Assembly: GCA_012841845.1 (NCBI GenBank)
Contig: DUTZ01000043.1
Location: 1 to 13,100, forward strand
DNA: 13,100 bases
Origin: Actinomycetales bacterium
GTDB taxonomy: Bacteria > Actinomycetota > Actinomycetes > Mycobacteriales > Mycobacteriaceae
Reading direction: 5' to 3'
The notes beneath the pieces are model-generated. The model searched no databases. It had not been told where the DNA came from and was given only the letters and a program-made list of their open reading frames with translations. How positions within the stretch are numbered: the stretch's first letter is position 1; each line of letters begins with the position of its first letter. Made by a program: the position numbers and the translations under genes. Shown piece after piece: positions 5,391-12,636 of the stretch.

Positions 5391-8300
5391 ATGAACGCTG
5401 AGCTCATGGTGTCGGACCGTCCGCACCCGCCCGAACAGACCCCCGCAGACCCGCATCCGCGCACCGACCGCCCGACCCGGCGAGCGAGCGCGGACGACGT
5501 CGTCGCTGTCGCGAGCGCGGCCGGTCCGGGTGAGCTCGGTGACCTGCTCGACCGGCTCGACGCCGCCGACCTGCTGCCCGGTCACCTCATCATCGTCACC
5601 GGCGAGGACGCCGCCGACCTCGGCCCGACCCTCGGGGGACACCGGCTGCCCAAGGCGCTCGGCTCGGTCCGGGTGGCCCGGCTGGCCGGACCCATCTCCC
5701 CCCAGCGTGCCCTGACCGAGTCGCTCGCGCACCTCAGCGACGACGGGATCCGGTATGCGTGGCTCCTGACCAGCGGCGCCCGCCCGGCACCGCGGACGCT
5801 GGCCGCCCTCCACGAGACGGCGCGCACGTCCCGGGCCGCCGCCATCGTCGCCCCGAAGGTCCGCACGGACGAGCGCCCCGCCCGACTGCTGTCGGTCGGG
5901 TACCCGATCACCGCCGCCGGCCGGTGGGTTCCTCGGCCCCGCGTCGGGGAGAGCGACCAGGGTCAGTACGACGACCGCTCCGATGTGCTCGCCACCTCCT
6001 CGGTCGGTGCCCTCATCGACCTCGAGGCCTTCCGGGACGTCGACGGCTATGCACCCCGGCTCACCAGGGCCGCCAACGCGGTCGCCGCCGACGTCGACCT
6101 CGGCTGGCGGATGCACCGGCACGGCCACCGGGTGCTGCTCGACTCCCGCGGGGTCGTCGACATCGATCCGGAGCACACGGCCGCCGCCGGCCTCGGTGAG
6201 CTGCCGGCCAGTGCCCGGCGGCACCTTCGCAGCATCGCCCTCGGTGCGGTCCCACTCGCCGGGTGGCCGGTGCGGATCCTCGCGGTCCTCGGGACCGCCC
6301 TCGCGACAGCGGTCCTCATGCTCCTCGCGAAGCGGCCGGCCGGTGCCGTGCGTGAGCTCGTCGACGGGCTCAGTGTCCTCCGGCTCGGCCGAGCCGGCTC
6401 GGCCCGGCGCCGGTTCGCGACCCGGCAGCGAATCTCGAGACGAGGCCTGAGTCAGCTGTTCGTCAGCGGTGAGGACGCCCGCTCCGCCCTCGTCGACGAC
6501 GTCGTCCCGACCCTCCGGCAGCGCTCGCCCGGAAGCAGGCAGGACCAGCAGCTGCGCGGGCAGCGGCCCCAGGCCGTGGCGCATCCCGGATTCCTCGCCG
6601 TGCTCGCCGCCCTCGGGCTCGTGCTCGCGCAGGGTCGCGACCTCGGCGGCTCGCTCTTCGGCCGGATCGGCTGGGGCGTCACCGGGGGAGAGGTCCTCGG
6701 CTCCACGGCGACCGGCGCCTCCCTGTGGCGGTCCGCCGCCGACGTCTGGGGCGGACCCGGTCTCGGCTCGGAGACGATCTGGTCACCGGCCCTCGGGCTG
6801 CTCGCCGCAGCGACGACGGTCGTCGAGAACCTTCCCTTCGCCGACCCGCCCGCCGCACCGGCGGCCGCGACGATGGCGGCGATCCTCTTCCTCACCCTGC
6901 CCCTGGCCGCGCTGACGATGTATGCCGGGCTCGCCGTCGTCACCCCGCGCCGCTCCATCCGGGCTCTCGGTGGAGTCGCTTGGGCCGCAACGGGTCTCGC
7001 GAGCGACACGATCAGTCAAGGGCGCATCGGTGGCGCAGTCGTCCTCGTCGTCCTGCCGCTCGCAGCCGCGGCCCTCGTGCGGGCCCTCGGTCCGCGGGGC
7101 CGGTCCTACGACGCCGCGCAGGCAGGTCTGGCGCTCGCGCTCATTGGTGCCTTCGCGCCGCCGGTCGCGGGCTTCGTCGTCGTGATCGGGGTGCTCGTCG
7201 GTCTGCTGCCCGGCTGGTCCTTCGTCCGCGCCCTCGGTGCCGCCGTGGTGCCGGGCATCGTCCTGCTCCCGTTCGTCCGCGCTCTTGTGCGTGAGCCGCA
7301 GGCCGCCCTCGGTGGGGTCGGTCTGTTCGACTGGGCCGGGCAGATCCCGTCGGCCTGGCGCCTCGCCCTGCTCGACGTCGCGGCGCCGGACACCGAGGGG
7401 CTGCCGTCCGTACTCGCCACCGCCGCACCCTTCCTCGCGGTGCCGCTCCTGGCGCTGGCGCTGCTCGGGGTGCTCCGCGGCCGACATCTGTTCGCCTCGC
7501 TCACCGCGGTGATCGCGGCGGGTCTCGCCCTCGCGGGAGCGGTCGTCACGAGCCGGCTCGTCGTCGATGTCGTCCCCGTCGGGACCACCGGTGCCGGGGA
7601 GGCGATCCGCCCGTGGGCCGGTGCGCTGCTCACCGTCTATGCCCTCATCGTCGTCGCGCTCGCGGTCCGCGGCCTCGACCTCATCGCCCGCATCGGCCTG
7701 CGCCGCCGGGTGGCTCGGCCGCTCGCGACGGCCGCCGGACTCGCCGCCGTGGGTGTGCTCCTCGTCGGCACCGGCTGGGTCGGGTTCGGTTCCACGCTCT
7801 CGACGTTCACCGACCCCCGACCGGCGGTGGCCGTCGACCACGCCGACGGCCCGCTTGCGGGCCGGGCGATCCTCCTCGACCGGCTCACCGGGGAGGAGGG
7901 CGCGGAGGCGGCCACGGCATACCGCATTCTCAGTGCCGACGCGGGACTGCCGGTGCGGACTCTGCCCGGCCCCACCGAGGTGAGCGACAGCCTCGACGAG
8001 GCGGTCTCGAGGATCGACGTCGGCGCCACGGCCGGCTCGCCCGACTCGAACTCGGTGGCCGACGTCCTCGCCCGACATGCCGTCGGGTTCATCGCGCTGT
8101 CCGAGGCGCTCCCGGCAGAGGTGGAGCGCACGCTCGACGCGACCGACGGTCTGCGCCGGCTCCCGGACCGGCCGGGGCAGCGCTGGTGGCGGGTCGACTC
8201 GACGACGAGCGACGTGCCGTCGCCGGCGCGGGTCGTGCTGCGCGCCGAGGACGGGGACGGGGTGGTCATCCCGACCCGGCACCGCGCCCAGACCACCGCG

Positions 8301-8567
8301 GACCTCGAGACTGCCGGGACCCTCGAGGTCGCCGAGACGCAGGCCTGGAGCCGCGCGGCCACGGTGCGTGTCGACGACGTCGAGCTGCGGCCGCAGGTCG
8401 CCGGTGACACGGTGACCTATGCGGTTCCGCAGGCCGGTCCGCTCACGATCGACATCGCATCGGCGGACCGGCCCTGGCGGCTCGTGGCGGCCCTCGCCTT
8501 CCCGATCATGGCGTATGCCGCGCTCCCCTTCGGCGGGACCGGCCGGCGACGGGAGGCCGAGCGGTGA
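5391..8567 (+). CDS. Large membrane glycosyltransferase-like protein (GT2-type N-domain)
   Basis: A 1058-residue protein. After a Pro-rich hydrophilic N-terminus, residues about 35-280 form a GT-A/family 2-like domain: LLPGHLIIVTGEDAADLG, YAWLLTSGARPAPRTLAALHE, AAAIVAPKVRT, DQGQYDDRSDVLATSSVGALIDLEAFRDVDGYAP and ADVDLGWRMHRHGHRVLL (D234, D236, W239). Where active relatives usually carry an acidic pair after the 'WLL' strand, this one has Ser128-Gly129, so metal binding may be lost. About ten or more membrane segments follow (for example near residues 290-313, 397-415, 492-518, 547-608, 675-697 and 780-800). A soluble, probably extracytoplasmic region (about 805-1025) comes next, then a last membrane helix (WRLVAALAFPIMAYAALPF). 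Start choice is uncertain: ATG 5391 and ATG 5406 both lack a Shine-Dalgarno. The stop overlaps the DUF5719 start (GTGA 8564-8567). A role in envelope glycan assembly is inferred from context, and the substrate is unknown. Confidence 0.8.
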   Translation: MNAELMVSDRPHPPEQTPADPHPRTDRPTRRASADDVVAVASAAGPGELGDLLDRLDAADLLPGHLIIVTGEDAADLGPTLGGHRLPKALGSVRVARLAGPISPQRALTESLAHLSDDGIRYAWLLTSGARPAPRTLAALHETARTSRAAAIVAPKVRTDERPARLLSVGYPITAAGRWVPRPRVGESDQGQYDDRSDVLATSSVGALIDLEAFRDVDGYAPRLTRAANAVAADVDLGWRMHRHGHRVLLDSRGVVDIDPEHTAAAGLGELPASARRHLRSIALGAVPLAGWPVRILAVLGTALATAVLMLLAKRPAGAVRELVDGLSVLRLGRAGSARRRFATRQRISRRGLSQLFVSGEDARSALVDDVVPTLRQRSPGSRQDQQLRGQRPQAVAHPGFLAVLAALGLVLAQGRDLGGSLFGRIGWGVTGGEVLGSTATGASLWRSAADVWGGPGLGSETIWSPALGLLAAATTVVENLPFADPPAAPAAATMAAILFLTLPLAALTMYAGLAVVTPRRSIRALGGVAWAATGLASDTISQGRIGGAVVLVVLPLAAAALVRALGPRGRSYDAAQAGLALALIGAFAPPVAGFVVVIGVLVGLLPGWSFVRALGAAVVPGIVLLPFVRALVREPQAALGGVGLFDWAGQIPSAWRLALLDVAAPDTEGLPSVLATAAPFLAVPLLALALLGVLRGRHLFASLTAVIAAGLALAGAVVTSRLVVDVVPVGTTGAGEAIRPWAGALLTVYALIVVALAVRGLDLIARIGLRRRVARPLATAAGLAAVGVLLVGTGWVGFGSTLSTFTDPRPAVAVDHADGPLAGRAILLDRLTGEEGAEAATAYRILSADAGLPVRTLPGPTEVSDSLDEAVSRIDVGATAGSPDSNSVADVLARHAVGFIALSEALPAEVERTLDATDGLRRLPDRPGQRWWRVDSTTSDVPSPARVVLRAEDGDGVVIPTRHRAQTTADLETAGTLEVAETQAWSRAATVRVDDVELRPQVAGDTVTYAVPQAGPLTIDIASADRPWRLVAALAFPIMAYAALPFGGTGRRREAER

Positions 8568-10066
8568 TCACGCGGCGGAGGATGGTGCGGGGTGGACGGG
8601 CGGCCGGGCAGCTCGCCGTCGCGGCTCTCGTGATCGGTGGCGTCGTCTGGGCCGCCGAGCAGCCGGAGGTGACCTCCCGGATCGACGGCATCGACATCGC
8701 CCGGGAGACCCGCAGCGCCGACACCCTCGAGTCGACGACGGTCGCGCTGGAGCGGTCCGCGGTGCTGTGCCCCGGTCCGGAGCTGCTCGGGCTGGCCGGC
8801 GCCCGAGATGTCGAGCTGCCTACGACCGCAACGGTGGTCGCGGCGCCGCTGGCCGAGCTGGGGGACATCCCGGAACCGAGCGGAGCCAGCGGACTTGGCA
8901 TCGCCGCGTCCGGGAGCGGCGAGGACCGTGGGGATGGCGGAGATGGTGGCGGGGTGGTCACGGCGGACCTGACGACCCCGGTGTCCTATCTCGCGACCGG
9001 GAGCGGCGCGGCGGCCCCCGCGCTCGTCGCGACGCAGGAGACCCGCGCCGGGACCGAGGAGGTGACCGGTCTGGCGACAGTGCCGTGCCAGATCGCTGCA
9101 CCCGAGGCCTGGGTGGTCGGCGGTGGTGGCGGGCCCGGGCGGGCCGAACGACTCGTCCTGAGCAACCCCGGCAGCAACGCCGTGACGGTCGACATCACCG
9201 CCTATGGGACCGAGGGCGCGTCCACACCTCCGGCGGGACAGGGTGTCGTCGTGCCCGCGCACGGGCGGACCGTCCTGCTCGGGGATGCCCTGCTCGCCGA
9301 CGAGGCGAGCCCGGTGTTCGCCGTCCGGGCGAGCGGTGGTGACGTCACGGCGACCCTCGTCGAGACGGCGATCGAGGGGACCCGGCCGGTCGGCTTCGAC
9401 GTCCTCGCTGCCGTCGCGCCCCCGGCCGAGGAGCAGGTCATCCCCGGTGTCCTCGAGCCCGAGGGGGAGGCGGGGTCGGTGACCGTGCGCATCGCCAACC
9501 CCGGGGAGGCCGAAGCCATCGCGACCATCTCGCACCTCGGCGAGGACGGTGAGCTGGCCCTGCCCGAGGGCGTGGCGCGGGTGCCGGCCGAGTCGGTCGT
9601 CGACGTTCCTGTGACCGAGCTGCCGGCCGGGGCGACGACACTGCGCGTCACGGCCGACCGCCCCGTGGTCGCCGCTGTCCGGACCGTCGTCGATGACGGC
9701 ACCGCCGACGCGATGTGGGCGGTGAGCCAGACCGCGGTCACCGGCGTGGCCGGGGCGGCGCTGCCGGCGGATGAGGAGGTGAGCCGGCGGCTCGTCGTGT
9801 CCGCCTCCGGAGGTGACGCCGTCGTTGAGGTCGTCGAGGTCGCTGCCGGCACCGCGACGGGGAACGAGGTGCGGGTGCCCGCCGGCGGCACGGTCGTCCT
9901 CGCGGCCAGCGGTGACGGGATCTGGATCCGTCAGGTGTCCGGGAGTGGGTCGGTCACCGGGGCCGTCGTCAGCGTCGGGACGGGCGAGGCCGCCGAGGTG
10001 TCCGCGATGCCGCTCACCGAGCCGCCGGTCTCCGGTCGGCGCTCCGAGGTCGTCGCCCTGCCCTGA
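8564..10066 (+). CDS. DUF5719 family protein, membrane-anchored or secreted
   Basis: A 500-residue protein whose GTG start overlaps the glycosyltransferase stop by 4 nt, so the two are translationally coupled. The N-terminus (MITRRRMVRGGRA) is basic, followed by one hydrophobic helix at about residues 14-31 (QLAVAALVIGGVVWAA), a signal anchor or uncleaved signal. The rest is extracytoplasmic in character: repeated short beta-rich stretches (ERLVLSNPGSNAVTVDITAYG, then SVTVRIANPGEAEAIATISH, then TTLRVTADRPVVAAVRT) that resemble tandem beta-sandwich domains, with a Gly/Asp-rich flexible loop around residues 120-130. Position and overall pattern match the DUF5719 protein found at this place in actinobacterial whiB-manB clusters. 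No catalytic motif is recognisable. Coupling suggests that it partners the multi-membrane glycosyltransferase-like protein outside the cell. The gene ends 3 nt from the convergent metallopeptidase-family gene. Confidence 0.8.
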   Translation: MITRRRMVRGGRAAGQLAVAALVIGGVVWAAEQPEVTSRIDGIDIARETRSADTLESTTVALERSAVLCPGPELLGLAGARDVELPTTATVVAAPLAELGDIPEPSGASGLGIAASGSGEDRGDGGDGGGVVTADLTTPVSYLATGSGAAAPALVATQETRAGTEEVTGLATVPCQIAAPEAWVVGGGGGPGRAERLVLSNPGSNAVTVDITAYGTEGASTPPAGQGVVVPAHGRTVLLGDALLADEASPVFAVRASGGDVTATLVETAIEGTRPVGFDVLAAVAPPAEEQVIPGVLEPEGEAGSVTVRIANPGEAEAIATISHLGEDGELALPEGVARVPAESVVDVPVTELPAGATTLRVTADRPVVAAVRTVVDDGTADAMWAVSQTAVTGVAGAALPADEEVSRRLVVSASGGDAVVEVVEVAAGTATGNEVRVPAGGTVVLAASGDGIWIRQVSGSGSVTGAVVSVGTGEAAEVSAMPLTEPPVSGRRSEVVALP

Positions 10067-10100
10067 CCCTCAGAAGTCGTCGGGGGCGTCGAGCTCCTCG
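10045..10100. terminator. Imperfect stem-loop across convergent stops
   Basis: CGAGG (10045-10049) and CGCCC (10054-10058) can pair with CCTCG (10096-10100) and GGGCG (10084-10088), with an internal loop. The apical region holds CTGA-CCC-TCAG (10063-10073), which contains both opposing stop codons. The stem is imperfect and lies inside coding sequence on both sides, so a terminator role is only a possibility. Confidence 0.3.
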
Positions 10101-10507
10101 GGCGGGATGGCGAACAGGTCCGAGATCTCGCTGATGAGCACGGAGCGGACGAGCCCCACCGTCGCGTTCCGGCCCGTCGCCCTTGCGACGATCGGTCGAC
10201 GGAACAGGATGACGCGCGCCGGTGTGGAGCGGGTCGCCGGGACCGAGCGGGCCAGTGGGACCTCCGGCGCCCACTTGCGGCCGAGATCGGTGGGGAAGTC
10301 CATGACGGCGAACTCGACGACGAGGTCGTGCGCCTCGAGCACCCGGTCGAGGTCGTCGGCGACGTCCCGGACGAGGTCGTCGAAGGCCTCCCGCCGGGTC
10401 GCCATCGCCGGGATCGGCGGCCACGCGAGCGGCCCGCGCACCCCGCGGCCCCGCCGGTCCCGTCGCGCGCCCGATGTCGGCTGCGACTGGCCCCCGTGGA
10501 CTGGCAT
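10070..10507 (-). CDS. Degenerate metallopeptidase-family (zincin-like) protein
   Basis: A 145-residue protein. The N-terminus is basic (RRDRRGRGVRGPLAWPP), as in the actinobacterial 'metallopeptidase family protein' beside whiB/manB (Rv3259-type). Then come a helix (REAFDDLVRDVADDLDRVL), a strand (LVVEFAVMDFP), VPLARSVPAT, PARVILFRRPIVARA, and a final helix GLVRSVLISEISDLFAIPPEELD. In zincin-type relatives the last helix carries HExxH. Here the aligned positions are Arg121-Ser122 and the helix contains no histidine, so zinc binding and proteolysis look unlikely. It may act as a binding or structural protein. ATG 10507 is preferred because a TAGCAT element lies 7 nt upstream (leaderless geometry). 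ATG 10516, giving 148 residues, is the alternative. No Shine-Dalgarno is seen for either. It is divergent from DUF3499. Confidence 0.75.
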   Translation of the reverse strand: MPVHGGQSQPTSGARRDRRGRGVRGPLAWPPIPAMATRREAFDDLVRDVADDLDRVLEAHDLVVEFAVMDFPTDLGRKWAPEVPLARSVPATRSTPARVILFRRPIVARATGRNATVGLVRSVLISEISDLFAIPPEELDAPDDF

Positions 10508-10514
10508 GGCAGCC

Positions 10515-10520
10515 ATGCTA
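10515..10520 (-). promoter_or_regulatory. Candidate -10 element for leaderless metallopeptidase-family gene
   Basis: On the minus strand TAGCAT lies 7 nt before ATG 10507, so transcription would begin at the start codon. It matches the consensus at the key T, A and final T positions. The -35 region (GGGACT, 18 nt upstream) is weak. If ATG 10516 is used instead, this element would overlap that start. Confidence 0.35.
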
Positions 10521-10618
10521 GTCCGCAGCAGCCCTGCCAGTCCCGCGGCAATGCCCGTCCGCACGGGAAACTCCCCGGCTCTCCGGCGTGGCAGCCGGGC
10601 GTTGTCGGCAAGGTCGCC

Positions 10619-10624
10619 TAAAGT
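10619..10624 (+). promoter_or_regulatory. Candidate -10 element for leaderless DUF3499 gene
   Basis: TAAAGT, an AT-rich hexamer in a very GC-rich context, lies 8 nt before GTG 10633, the spacing expected for a leaderless transcript. No convincing -35 element or Shine-Dalgarno is present. Confidence 0.4.
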
Positions 10625-10632
10625 CTCTGACC

Positions 10633-11088
10633 GTGACCGGTGACGCGACCCCCCACAGCTCCTCAGCTCGTCAGTCACTCATGCGCAAGTGCTCGCGCAC
10701 GGCGTGCCCGCGACAGGCGGTCGCGACTCTCACCTATGTCTACTCGGACTCCACCGCCGTCGTCGGTCCGCTCGCCACGTATGCCGAGCCGCACACCTAT
10801 GACCTGTGCACCGAGCACGCCGAGCGGCTCACGCCGCCGCGCGGGTGGGACATCGTCCGCCTGACCCTCGACGGGGACGCCCCCGTGCCCAGGCCGTCGA
10901 TGGCGCTCTGTCTCGGCGACGACCTGGCCGCCATCGCCGACGCGGTGCGGGAGGAGCCGGCCCCGGCGCCGGCGCCGCGGCGCACGCGCGGTGAGCAGGT
11001 TCCGACGCCGGCTGCCGGCTGGGAGGCCGGCGTCTCGCGCGGTCACCTGCGCGCGGTCCGGATGCTCGCCGACCCGAGCGACGTCTGA
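10633..11088 (+). CDS. DUF3499 family protein (Rv3258c-like), possible zinc site
   Basis: A 151-residue protein from GTG 10633. The conserved core starts at MRKCSRTACPRQAVATLTYVY (Met17) and continues DSTAVVGPLATYAEPHTYDLCTEHAERLTPPRGW, which is the highly conserved DUF3499 block found between whiB and manB in Actinobacteria. Cys20 and Cys25, together with Cys59 and His62 (CxxH), could form a zinc-ribbon-like site; this is inference from spacing. The second half (about residues 90-151) is Pro/Ala/Arg-rich and probably disordered, ending in GVSRGHLRAVRMLADPSDV. Start choice: GTG 10633 has a TAAAGT box at leaderless spacing, while ATG 10681 (135 residues) begins at the family core but has no signal upstream. 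The function is unknown. A terminator-like hairpin follows the stop, separating it from manB. Confidence 0.85.
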   Translation: MTGDATPHSSSARQSLMRKCSRTACPRQAVATLTYVYSDSTAVVGPLATYAEPHTYDLCTEHAERLTPPRGWDIVRLTLDGDAPVPRPSMALCLGDDLAAIADAVREEPAPAPAPRRTRGEQVPTPAAGWEAGVSRGHLRAVRMLADPSDV

Positions 11089-11093
11089 GGCGA

Positions 11094-11112
11094 GGCACCC
11101 GCTGTGGGTGCC
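11094..11112 (+). terminator. Hairpin between DUF3499 and manB
   Basis: GGCACCC (11094-11100), a GCTGT loop, and GGGTGCC (11106-11112) form a perfect 7-bp stem beginning 5 nt after the DUF3499 stop. No T-tract follows. Its position, together with a separate manB promoter candidate just downstream, supports an end to the DUF3499 transcript. Confidence 0.6.
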
Positions 11113-11138
11113 CGCGCATACCCCATCGGCCTGTCCTC

Positions 11139-11144
11139 CATACT
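11139..11144 (+). promoter_or_regulatory. Candidate -10 element for leaderless manB
   Basis: CATACT lies exactly 7 nt before GTG 11152, so transcription would start on the initiation codon. The region lacks any Shine-Dalgarno. No good -35 hexamer is seen 17-18 nt upstream. Confidence 0.4.
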
Positions 11145-11151
11145 GGTGCGC

Positions 11152-12618
11152 GTGACTGCCGACTCGCGTGACCTTTCCGCGTTCATCAAGGCCTATGACG
11201 TGCGTGGTCTCGTGCCGGACCAGCTCGACCCGGTGGTCTGCCGAGCCCTCGGCGCTGCGTTCGCGGAGGTTGTCGCGCGGCGGGACGGGTCAGCGGCGGT
11301 CGTCATCGGGCACGACATGCGGCCGAGCTCGCCGGAGCTGTCCGAGGCGTTCGCGAACGGGGTGGCCGAGCGCGGCGTGGATGTCGTCCTCATCGACCTC
11401 GCGAGCACCGACCAGCTGTACTACGCCTCCGGAGCGCTCGACCTGCCCGGCGCGATGTTCACGGCCAGTCACAACCCGGCGCAGTACAACGGGATCAAGC
11501 TGTGCCGGGCAGGGGCGCGGCCGGTCGGCCAGGACAGCGGACTGCACGAGGTGCGCGACCTCGCCCAGCGAGTCCTCGACGGCGACGACGAGGCGTTTCC
11601 TGCGGTCGGGGCATCCGGCAGCATCGAGCGTCGGGACGTCCTCGGCGACTATGGGTCGTTCCTGCGGGACCTGGTCGACCTGCGCGGGATCCGTCGGCTG
11701 CGGGTCGTCATCGACGCAGGCAACGGCATGGCCGGACACACGGTGCCGGCGGTCCTCGGGACGGCGGCCGGGCTGGACGCGCTGCCGCTCGACATCATCC
11801 CGATGTACTTCGAGCTGGACGGCACCTTCCCCAACCACGAGGCCAACCCGCTCGATCCGGCGAACCTCGTCGACCTGCAGGAGGCGGTCCGGCGCGAGGG
11901 GGCCGACCTGGGGCTGGCCTTCGACGGGGACGCCGACCGGTGCTTCGTCGTCGACGAGCGCGGGGAGCCGGTGAGTCCGAGCGCGATCATCGCGCTGGTC
12001 GCGGGTCGGGAGATCGCCCGGGAGGTGTCGGCAGGGCGGCGGGCCGAGGAGGTGCGGATCGTGCACAACCTCATCACGTCCAAGGTCGTCGAGGAGGAGG
12101 TGCGTGCCGCAGGGGCCGAGCCCGTCCGGACCAGGGTGGGGCACTCGTTCATCAAGGGGGAGATGGCCCGCAGCGGTGCGGTCTTCGGTGGTGAGCACTC
12201 CGCCCACTACTACTTCCGGGAGTTCTGGTTCGCCGACACCGGCATGCTCGCCGCGATGCACGTGCTCGCTGCTCTGGGTGCCTCCGACGAGCCGCTCTCG
12301 CGACTGGCCGGACACTTCGACCGCTATGTGACGTCGGGGGAGATCAACTCGACGGTGGCCGATGCTGCCGCGGCGACAGAGGCGGTGCTGCAGTGGGTGC
12401 AGAACCGGTTCACGGACGTGACCCTCGAGACCCTCGACGGCACGACGGTGACCCGCGCCGGCAGCGACGGGGACTGGCTGTGGTGGCTCAACCTGCGCGC
12501 GTCGAACACCGAGCCGCTGCTGCGGCTCAACGTCGAGGCCCGGGACGAGGCGACGATGACCGAGCTGCGTGATGCGGTGCTCGGGATCATCCGTGCCGAT
12601 CCCTCCCCGGTGCGCTGA
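11152..12618 (+). CDS. manB: Phosphomannomutase/phosphoglucomutase ManB
   Basis: A 488-residue cytoplasmic enzyme of the alpha-D-phosphohexomutase family that interconverts mannose-6-phosphate and mannose-1-phosphate, feeding GDP-mannose for envelope glycans. All four active-site loops are intact: the phosphoserine loop TASHNPAQYNGIKL (Ser106), the metal loop DGDADRCF (Asp258, Asp260, Asp262), the sugar-binding loop GGEHSAHYYF (Glu348, Ser350), and the phosphate-binding loop RASNTEPLLRLN (449-455). DAGNGMAGHTVP marks the second domain. GTG 11152 is preferred because it gives the usual short lead into FIKAYDVRG and has a -10 box at leaderless spacing; in-frame GTGs at 11146 and 11104 are alternatives. 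Position after DUF3499 matches M. tuberculosis manB (Rv3257c). The Trm112-like gene follows after 18 nt and is probably co-transcribed. Confidence 0.95.
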   Translation: MTADSRDLSAFIKAYDVRGLVPDQLDPVVCRALGAAFAEVVARRDGSAAVVIGHDMRPSSPELSEAFANGVAERGVDVVLIDLASTDQLYYASGALDLPGAMFTASHNPAQYNGIKLCRAGARPVGQDSGLHEVRDLAQRVLDGDDEAFPAVGASGSIERRDVLGDYGSFLRDLVDLRGIRRLRVVIDAGNGMAGHTVPAVLGTAAGLDALPLDIIPMYFELDGTFPNHEANPLDPANLVDLQEAVRREGADLGLAFDGDADRCFVVDERGEPVSPSAIIALVAGREIAREVSAGRRAEEVRIVHNLITSKVVEEEVRAAGAEPVRTRVGHSFIKGEMARSGAVFGGEHSAHYYFREFWFADTGMLAAMHVLAALGASDEPLSRLAGHFDRYVTSGEINSTVADAAAATEAVLQWVQNRFTDVTLETLDGTTVTRAGSDGDWLWWLNLRASNTEPLLRLNVEARDEATMTELRDAVLGIIRADPSPVR

Positions 12619-12622
12619 CGTG

Positions 12623-12628
12623 AGAGGA
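12623..12628 (+). promoter_or_regulatory. Ribosome binding site of the Trm112-like gene
   Basis: AGAGGA lies 8 nt before ATG 12637 and supports that start. The gap after the manB stop is only 18 nt, so the gene is probably read from the manB transcript. Confidence 0.6.
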
Positions 12629-12636
12629 TCACACCC

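Noticed and set aside
2865..6584. A 1239-codon open frame on the minus strand spanning cofE, the cofD region, whiB and part of the glycosyltransferase-like gene.
   Set aside because: Only its last 345 codons form a real protein (CofE). The rest is a GC-rich frame read antisense or out of frame to well-supported genes and has a biased Arg/Pro/Gly/Asp composition.
6783..8282. A 499-codon minus-strand open frame opposite the glycosyltransferase-like gene.
   Set aside because: It is compositionally a shadow, with repetitive charged residues and no motif, while the plus strand encodes coherent membrane segments.
8920..8960. A Gly/Asp-coding repetitive stretch in the DUF5719 gene as a possible tandem repeat.
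   Set aside because: The units are irregular and only a few codons long; a flexible protein loop explains it.
10508..10632. A possible small gene or RNA in the divergent gap between the metallopeptidase-family gene and DUF3499.
   Set aside because: No start with a ribosome site or stable structured element was seen. The 125 bp look like two back-to-back promoters.
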